From: Microbacterium gubbeenense DSM 15944
GTDB taxonomy: Bacteria; Actinomycetota; Actinomycetes; Actinomycetales; Microbacteriaceae
DNA: 64,000 nt
Reading direction: 5' to 3'
NCBI RefSeq assembly: GCF_000422745.1
Contig: NZ_AUGQ01000002.1
Location: forward strand, 1 to 64,000
The position numbers and the translations under genes are program-made. How positions within the stretch are numbered: position 1 is the stretch's first letter; every line of letters begins with the position of its first letter. The notes beneath the pieces are model-generated. The model was not told the DNA's origin. It did no database searches and was given only the letters and a program-made list of their open reading frames with translations. This document shows positions 59,622 to 64,000 of the stretch, piece by piece.

Positions 59622-61745
59622 ATGAGCACCGACCGCATCGAGGTCTGGGTCGCGCCCGACGGATCCCCCTTCGCCGACGGCTCGCACGGCTACCCCGCGA
59701 ACGACCTCGCGCACGGGCTCGCGCTCGTGAGGCGTCGCCGCGAGGGCGGGCAGCGCGCCGTGATCTGGATGGCGGGCGGCGAGTACGCCCACCCGGATCC
59801 CGTCGAGTTCGGCCCCGCCGACTCGTTCACGTCCGTCGTCGCCGCGGATCCGCGTCACCCGCCCGTGCTGCGCGGGTCCGTGCGGATCACCGGATGGCGG
59901 CCCGTCACGGTGAACGGGCGTCGCGTGTGGGCGGCGGCCGCCCCGCGCGCCACGGGCCGACGGCTGTACGTGGACGGCGCCGCCGCGCCGCGCCCGCGCT
60001 ATCCGCGCGAGGGGTTCCTGCGCGTCGAGGAGCAGGAGGGGCTCGACCCGTCCGGCAGCTTCGTCGGCACGCTGTTCGACGGATCCGCCGCCTTCCGGTA
60101 CGCCGAGGGCGACATCCCGCAGCTCGCAGAGGAGACGAGCGTCGAGGTCGTCGTGCCGCACTACTGGGTGCAGGAGCGCATGCCGATCGCGCGGATCGAC
60201 CGCGAAGCGCGCACGATCACGAGCGACCTCACGAGCATCTTCGCCCTGCGCGACGATGCCGCGGCGCTCTTCGCCCGGTACCACCTCGAGAACGTGGCCG
60301 AGTCGCTCGGCGAGGTGCCCGGCGAGTGGTACCTCGATACGACCGGCGCCGTGTCCGGTTCGGACGGACCGCAGATTCTGCTCGCGGTCGACGACCCCGC
60401 AGACCTCGACGTCCGATTCCCCGTGACGGACGCGTTCGCGATCCTCACCGGATCCACCGACGCCCCCGTGCGCGAGGTTCGGTTCGAACACGTGCGCTTC
60501 GCCGAAGCCGACTTCGCGGAGGTGCCCGCGGCGGTGCTGCCGTTCGGCGTGCGCGAGGATCCGCAGCTCCCCTCAGACGGGCGCTACGCCGCCGACGTCC
60601 AGGCCGCGAGCACCGTTCCCGCCGCGCTGTGCTTCGGTCACGCGCGGTCCTGCGCGGTGATCGGCGGATCCGTCGAGCGCGTCGGCGGGTACGGGATCTC
60701 GTTCGGCCCTGGCTCGCGCGGCAACCTCGTCTCGGGCGTCGCCCTCCGCGACCTCGGTGCGGGAGCCGTCAGATCCGGTGGGGACATCGATGCGTCGTCT
60801 CCGGGCTTCAACCGCGCGAATGAGGTCTCCGACTGCACTGCCGAGCGCGGCGGACAGGTATATCGCGGAGCGGTGGCAATGCTGTTCCAGCACGGTTCGC
60901 ACAACGTCATCGCGCACAACGAGATCCGCGACTTCCCGTACTCCGGGGTGTCGGTCGGCTGGATGTGGGATTACCTGCCCAGCACGTCCGAGGGCAACCA
61001 GATCATCGGCAACCACATCCACCGCCTCGGACAGGGCCGGCTCAACGACATGGGCGGCGTGTATCTGCTCGGGATCGCGCCCGGCACCGTGGTGCGCGGC
61101 AACCACATCCACGACATCGAATGCCAGAACTACGGCGGCTGGGGCATCTATCTCGATGAGGGCTCGAGCCACGTCGTCATCGAGGGCAACGTCGTGCACG
61201 ACACGTCGAGCCAGTGCTATCACCAGCACTACGGACGCGAGGTGATCGTGCGCGACAACGTCTGGGCGCGCGGCCGCAACGGCCAGGTCTCGATCACGCG
61301 CCCCGAGGCCCACACGTCGTTCACGTTCCTGCGCAACATCGTCGTCGGATCCGGCACGCCCGCCTTCGTCGGCGCGGAGGGCACCCGCGATGCGCGCCGC
61401 TTCGGCGTCGACAGCGATCTCAACCTGTTCTGGGATCCGTCTCCCGTACCCGGCGCCGTGCGCGCCGCGAACGCCGTGCGGCCCGTACGCGACGACGGAT
61501 CCGTCGGCTTCGAGATCGCCGAGGCGCTCGACGACGAGTGGGCTGCCCTCGGGCGCGATCGTCATTCGGTGACGGCCGGCCCTCTCCTCACGGACGACTT
61601 CCGTGTGGCGGACGACTCGCCAGCGCACGCGCTGGGGATCCGCGTGCCCGATGTCTCGGGCGCGGGACCGCGCGAGTGTGCGGACCGCCGGCACCCTCTC
61701 GCGGCCGGAACCCGGCCGGATCCGTTCCTGCCGACGCAGGGGTGA
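59622..61745 (+). CDS. right-handed beta-helix carbohydrate-active protein (GH141-like)
   Basis: 707 residues, no signal peptide, so probably cytoplasmic. The N-terminal part (EVWVAPDGSPFADGSHGYPANDLAHGL; VIWMAGGEY; PVLRGSVRITGWRPV; RLYVDGAAAPRPRYPREG) follows the layout of large beta-helix glycosidases such as GH141. From ~400 on come parallel beta-helix turns (SHNVIAHNEIRDFPYSGVSVG; EGNQIIGNHIHRLGQGRLNDMGG; GTVVRGNHIHDIECQNYGGWGIYLDEGSSHVVIEGNVVHD). No assured catalytic residues can be named. Encoded 4 bp after the permease gene, so it probably acts on the imported oligosaccharide. GH141-like is inference from layout only. Confidence 0.7.
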   Translation: MSTDRIEVWVAPDGSPFADGSHGYPANDLAHGLALVRRRREGGQRAVIWMAGGEYAHPDPVEFGPADSFTSVVAADPRHPPVLRGSVRITGWRPVTVNGRRVWAAAAPRATGRRLYVDGAAAPRPRYPREGFLRVEEQEGLDPSGSFVGTLFDGSAAFRYAEGDIPQLAEETSVEVVVPHYWVQERMPIARIDREARTITSDLTSIFALRDDAAALFARYHLENVAESLGEVPGEWYLDTTGAVSGSDGPQILLAVDDPADLDVRFPVTDAFAILTGSTDAPVREVRFEHVRFAEADFAEVPAAVLPFGVREDPQLPSDGRYAADVQAASTVPAALCFGHARSCAVIGGSVERVGGYGISFGPGSRGNLVSGVALRDLGAGAVRSGGDIDASSPGFNRANEVSDCTAERGGQVYRGAVAMLFQHGSHNVIAHNEIRDFPYSGVSVGWMWDYLPSTSEGNQIIGNHIHRLGQGRLNDMGGVYLLGIAPGTVVRGNHIHDIECQNYGGWGIYLDEGSSHVVIEGNVVHDTSSQCYHQHYGREVIVRDNVWARGRNGQVSITRPEAHTSFTFLRNIVVGSGTPAFVGAEGTRDARRFGVDSDLNLFWDPSPVPGAVRAANAVRPVRDDGSVGFEIAEALDDEWAALGRDRHSVTAGPLLTDDFRVADDSPAHALGIRVPDVSGAGPRECADRRHPLAAGTRPDPFLPTQG

Positions 61746-61755
61746 GGCCGGCCGA

Positions 61756-62673
61756 TCAGCCGACGAGGTCTGCGGCGCTCGCGTCGGCGGCGTCCAGCCA
61801 CCGAGCCTCGGCGTAGCGCCGGAACCAGCTGACCTGGCGGCGCGCGTAGCGCCGGGTGAGCGACTGCGTCTCGGCGATCGCCTCGGCCTCGGTCTTGTCG
61901 TTCGTCAGCTGGGCGAGGGCCTGCGCGTAGCCGATCGCACGGCTCGCGGTCTTCCCCCGCTCGAGGCCCGCTTCGCGAAGCCACTCGGTCTCCGTGAGGA
62001 TCCCGTCGCGCCACATGCGCTCGACGCGGCGATCCAGGCGTTCGACGAGCGCGGGCCGGTCCAGGCCGAGCGCGGCGATCGTCGTCTCGCGCCAGAGTGT
62101 GGGCTTCTCGGGGAGCGCGGCACCGTGCCCTGAGCTTCCGAGGCGCAGGACCTCGAGTGCCCGCACGACGCGGCGGCCGTTGCGCGGATCCACGCGTTCG
62201 GCCGTCGATGGGTCTGCCGCGCGGATCTCCTCGTAGAGGGCTCCCGCCCCCTCCGCCGCCAGGCGCGCCTCGAGCTCGGCGCGCAGCGCCTCGTCACGAG
62301 GCGGGAACTGGAAATCGTAGACCACGCTCGAGACGTACAGCCCCGATCCCCCGACGAGGATCGCGTGCCGGCCGCGCGCGATCACGTCATCGATCACGGC
62401 GCGTGCGCGCGGCTGATACGACGCGACCGCCGCATCCTGGGTCACCTCGAGCACGTCGAGCATGTGGTGCGGGATGCCGCGGCGCTCTTCCGGCGCGAGC
62501 TTCGCCGTTCCGATGTCCATACCCCGGTACAGCTGCATCGCGTCGGCGTTGACGACCTCGGCGGGCTCTCCGCGCGAGGCGAGTCGCTCGGCGAGATCGA
62601 GCGAGAGGTCGCTCTTCCCGGTTCCCGTCGCGCCGACGACCACCCAGAGACGGGGGCCGTCAGATCCCGTCAC
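61756..62673 (-). CDS. miaA: tRNA dimethylallyltransferase
   Basis: 305 residues. P-loop [14 protein letters not shown], then [42 protein letters not shown], and [14 protein letters not shown] near the end, all MiaA signatures. Adds an isopentenyl group to A37 of UNN-reading tRNAs; MiaB then methylthiolates it. Start overlaps the miaB stop by 4 bp. Convergent with the beta-helix gene, 10 bp apart. Confidence 0.97.
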   Translation of the reverse strand: MTGSDGPRLWVVVGATGTGKSDLSLDLAERLASRGEPAEVVNADAMQLYRGMDIGTAKLAPEERRGIPHHMLDVLEVTQDAAVASYQPRARAVIDDVIARGRHAILVGGSGLYVSSVVYDFQFPPRDEALRAELEARLAAEGAGALYEEIRAADPSTAERVDPRNGRRVVRALEVLRLGSSGHGAALPEKPTLWRETTIAALGLDRPALVERLDRRVERMWRDGILTETEWLREAGLERGKTASRAIGYAQALAQLTNDKTEAEAIAETQSLTRRYARRQVSWFRRYAEARWLDAADASAADLVG

Positions 62674-64000
62674 AGGCCGACGCGGAGCGACGGGATGCCG
62701 AGGCCGACCGATGCGTCTGCCGCGCCGACCGCCGTGGGAACCGCGCAGCTCGCGGAGAGGCTGCGGTCGTACGCGTCGCCCGCGCGGGTGCGGCGCACGA
62801 CGAGCGGCGCACCGTCGATGCTGTCCGCGAGGAGGTGCGACGGCGCGGCGTGCGTGACCTCCACCGACACGACGTCGCCCGGCCGCGGGGTCTCGGACCC
62901 CTCCGGCACCTCGAAATGCACGAGGCGGTTGTCTTCGGCGCGGCCGGTCAGGCGATGCGTGGCCGCATCCTTCTTGCCCTCGCCCGTCGACACGAGGACC
63001 TCGAGGCGGCGGCCGACCTGCTTCTCGTTCTCTTCGAGAGTGATGCGCTTCTGCAGCGCCATCAGGCGGTCGTAGCGCTCGGTCACGACGTGCTTCGGCA
63101 CCTGGTTCGGCATCGTCGCGGCGGGCGTTCCCTCGCGGATCGAGTACTGGAAGGTGAAGGCGCTCGCGAATCGAGCCGCCTCGACGACCCGCAGTGTGTC
63201 TTCGAAATCCTCGTCGGTCTCGCCGGGGAAGCCCACAATGATGTCGGTCGTGATCGCCGCGTCGGGCATCTTCTCGCGCACCCGGTCGAGGATGCCGAGG
63301 AACTTCTTCGATCGGTACGACCGGCGCATGTCCTTCAGCACCTTGTCGCTGCCCGACTGCAGCGGCATGTGCAGCTGCGGCATGACGTTGGGAGTCTCGG
63401 CCATGGCGTCGATCACGTCGTCGGTGAAGGCGGCGGGATGCGGACTCGTGAAGCGCACGCGCTCGAGCCCCTCGATGTCGCCGCAGGCCCGCAGCAGCTT
63501 GCTGAACGCCTGACGGTCACCGAACTCGACGCCGTAGCTGTTCACGTTCTGGCCGAGCAGCGTGACCTCGATCGCGCCGTCGTCGGTCAGGAGCTTGATC
63601 TCCTCGAGGATGTCGCCCGGGCGACGATCCTTCTCCTTGCCGCGCAGGCTCGGCACGATGCAGAACGTGCACGTGTTGTTGCAGCCGACGGAGATCGATA
63701 CCCAGCCCGAGTAGTGCGAGTCGCGCTTCGTGGGAAGCGTCGACGGGAACACCTCGAGCGATTCGAGGATCTCGAGCTCGGCCTCGCCGTTGTGGCGCGA
63801 GCGCTCCAGAAGCTGCGGGAGGGAGCCCATGTTGTGCGTGCCGAACACGACGTCGACCCACGGCGCCTTCTTCGTCACGACGTCCTGGTCCATCTGCGCG
63901 AGGCAGCCGCCCACGGCGATCTGCATGCCCGCGTGACGCTCCTTCACTGACTTGAGGTACCCGAGCGTGCCGTACAGCTTGCCGGCGGCGTTCTCGCGCA
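62670..64000 (-). CDS. miaB: tRNA-2-methylthio-N6-dimethylallyladenosine synthase, 5' part beyond the window
   Basis: Only the 3' part lies in the window; the frame is open to position 64000 ([26 protein letters not shown]). Present: a Cys of the N-terminal UPF0004 cluster in VGGCLAQMD, the radical SAM cluster CNNTCTFC (CxxxCxxC) in [21 protein letters not shown], the SAM barrel and a C-terminal TRAM domain. The last ~60 residues ([21 protein letters not shown]) are a non-conserved tail. Adds the 2-methylthio group to i6A37. Confidence 0.96.
   Translation of the reverse strand, partial: RENAAGKLYGTLGYLKSVKERHAGMQIAVGGCLAQMDQDVVTKKAPWVDVVFGTHNMGSLPQLLERSRHNGEAELEILESLEVFPSTLPTKRDSHYSGWVSISVGCNNTCTFCIVPSLRGKEKDRRPGDILEEIKLLTDDGAIEVTLLGQNVNSYGVEFGDRQAFSKLLRACGDIEGLERVRFTSPHPAAFTDDVIDAMAETPNVMPQLHMPLQSGSDKVLKDMRRSYRSKKFLGILDRVREKMPDAAITTDIIVGFPGETDEDFEDTLRVVEAARFASAFTFQYSIREGTPAATMPNQVPKHVVTERYDRLMALQKRITLEENEKQVGRRLEVLVSTGEGKKDAATHRLTGRAEDNRLVHFEVPEGSETPRPGDVVSVEVTHAAPSHLLADSIDGAPLVVRRTRAGDAYDRSLSASCAVPTAVGAADASVGLGIPSLRVGL

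Overview
The window comes from a high-G+C actinobacterium, most likely a member of the Microbacteriaceae (Microbacterium/Leucobacter-like). The evidence is the codon bias towards G/C third positions, a bifunctional PriA-type HisA, a GluABCD-type amino-acid transporter, many genes whose -10 box lies 6-7 nt before the start codon (leaderless mRNAs), and an actinobacterial housekeeping order: rrn / tyrS / argHFDBJC / pheTS / tsnR-rplT-rpmI-infC / hisA-hisH-hisB-hisC / lexA / hflX / dapF / miaA-miaB. No rRNA, tRNA, CRISPR array, prophage or insertion sequence was found inside the window.

Layout, left to right. 1-286: a gene-free end with a strong rRNA-type promoter pointing off the left edge. 287-10150 (minus): hypothetical membrane protein, tyrS, and a tightly overlapped arginine operon argC-J-B-D-F, a multi-pass acyltransferase-like membrane protein, then argH. 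10398-12190 (minus): a sodium:solute symporter with a 42-residue partner. 12592-16136: pheS-pheT. 16168-20959: a secreted protein with three C-terminal DUF5648-like repeats and a glutamate-type ABC transporter (gluA-B-C-D). 21034-23259: 23S methyltransferase, L20, L35 and IF3 (IF3 with an AUC start). 23532-27930: DUF1844 and SseB proteins and histidine genes. 27959-29213: a divergent LysM protein/lexA pair with a probable SOS operator. 29266-37164: an accessory island with an S9 peptidase, a phosphopantetheinyl transferase, an M1 metallopeptidase and a frameshifted Pls/PosA-type NRPS-like poly(amino acid) synthetase. 37259-43248: hflX, a methyltransferase, a LysE/LysG pair, a DUF559-type endonuclease-like gene between two near-identical repeats, and dapF. 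43352-47059: ABC exporter plus two-component system. 47071-61745: a carbohydrate-acid-type catabolic cluster (eight minus-strand enzymes, a FadR-family regulator, a plus-strand sugar ABC transporter with one frameshifted permease, and a beta-helix carbohydrate-active protein). 61756-64000: miaA and the 3' part of miaB.

How the parts work together. The arg, his, phe and dap genes are core amino-acid biosynthesis and aminoacylation. The most interesting accessory system is the Pls-like synthetase, translationally coupled to an M1 metallopeptidase and facing a phosphopantetheinyl transferase: it resembles the synthesis/degradation machinery of epsilon-poly-L-lysine-type isopeptide polymers, but the synthetase frame is broken near its C-terminus as sequenced. 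The second is the 47-62 kb sugar-acid-like cluster, in which matching operator-like sequences stand before both divergent transcription units and before the transporter. A family of about 60-80 bp intergenic palindromic repeats, with four copies always within about 15 bp of a stop codon, runs through the window and two near-identical copies bracket the DUF559-type gene.
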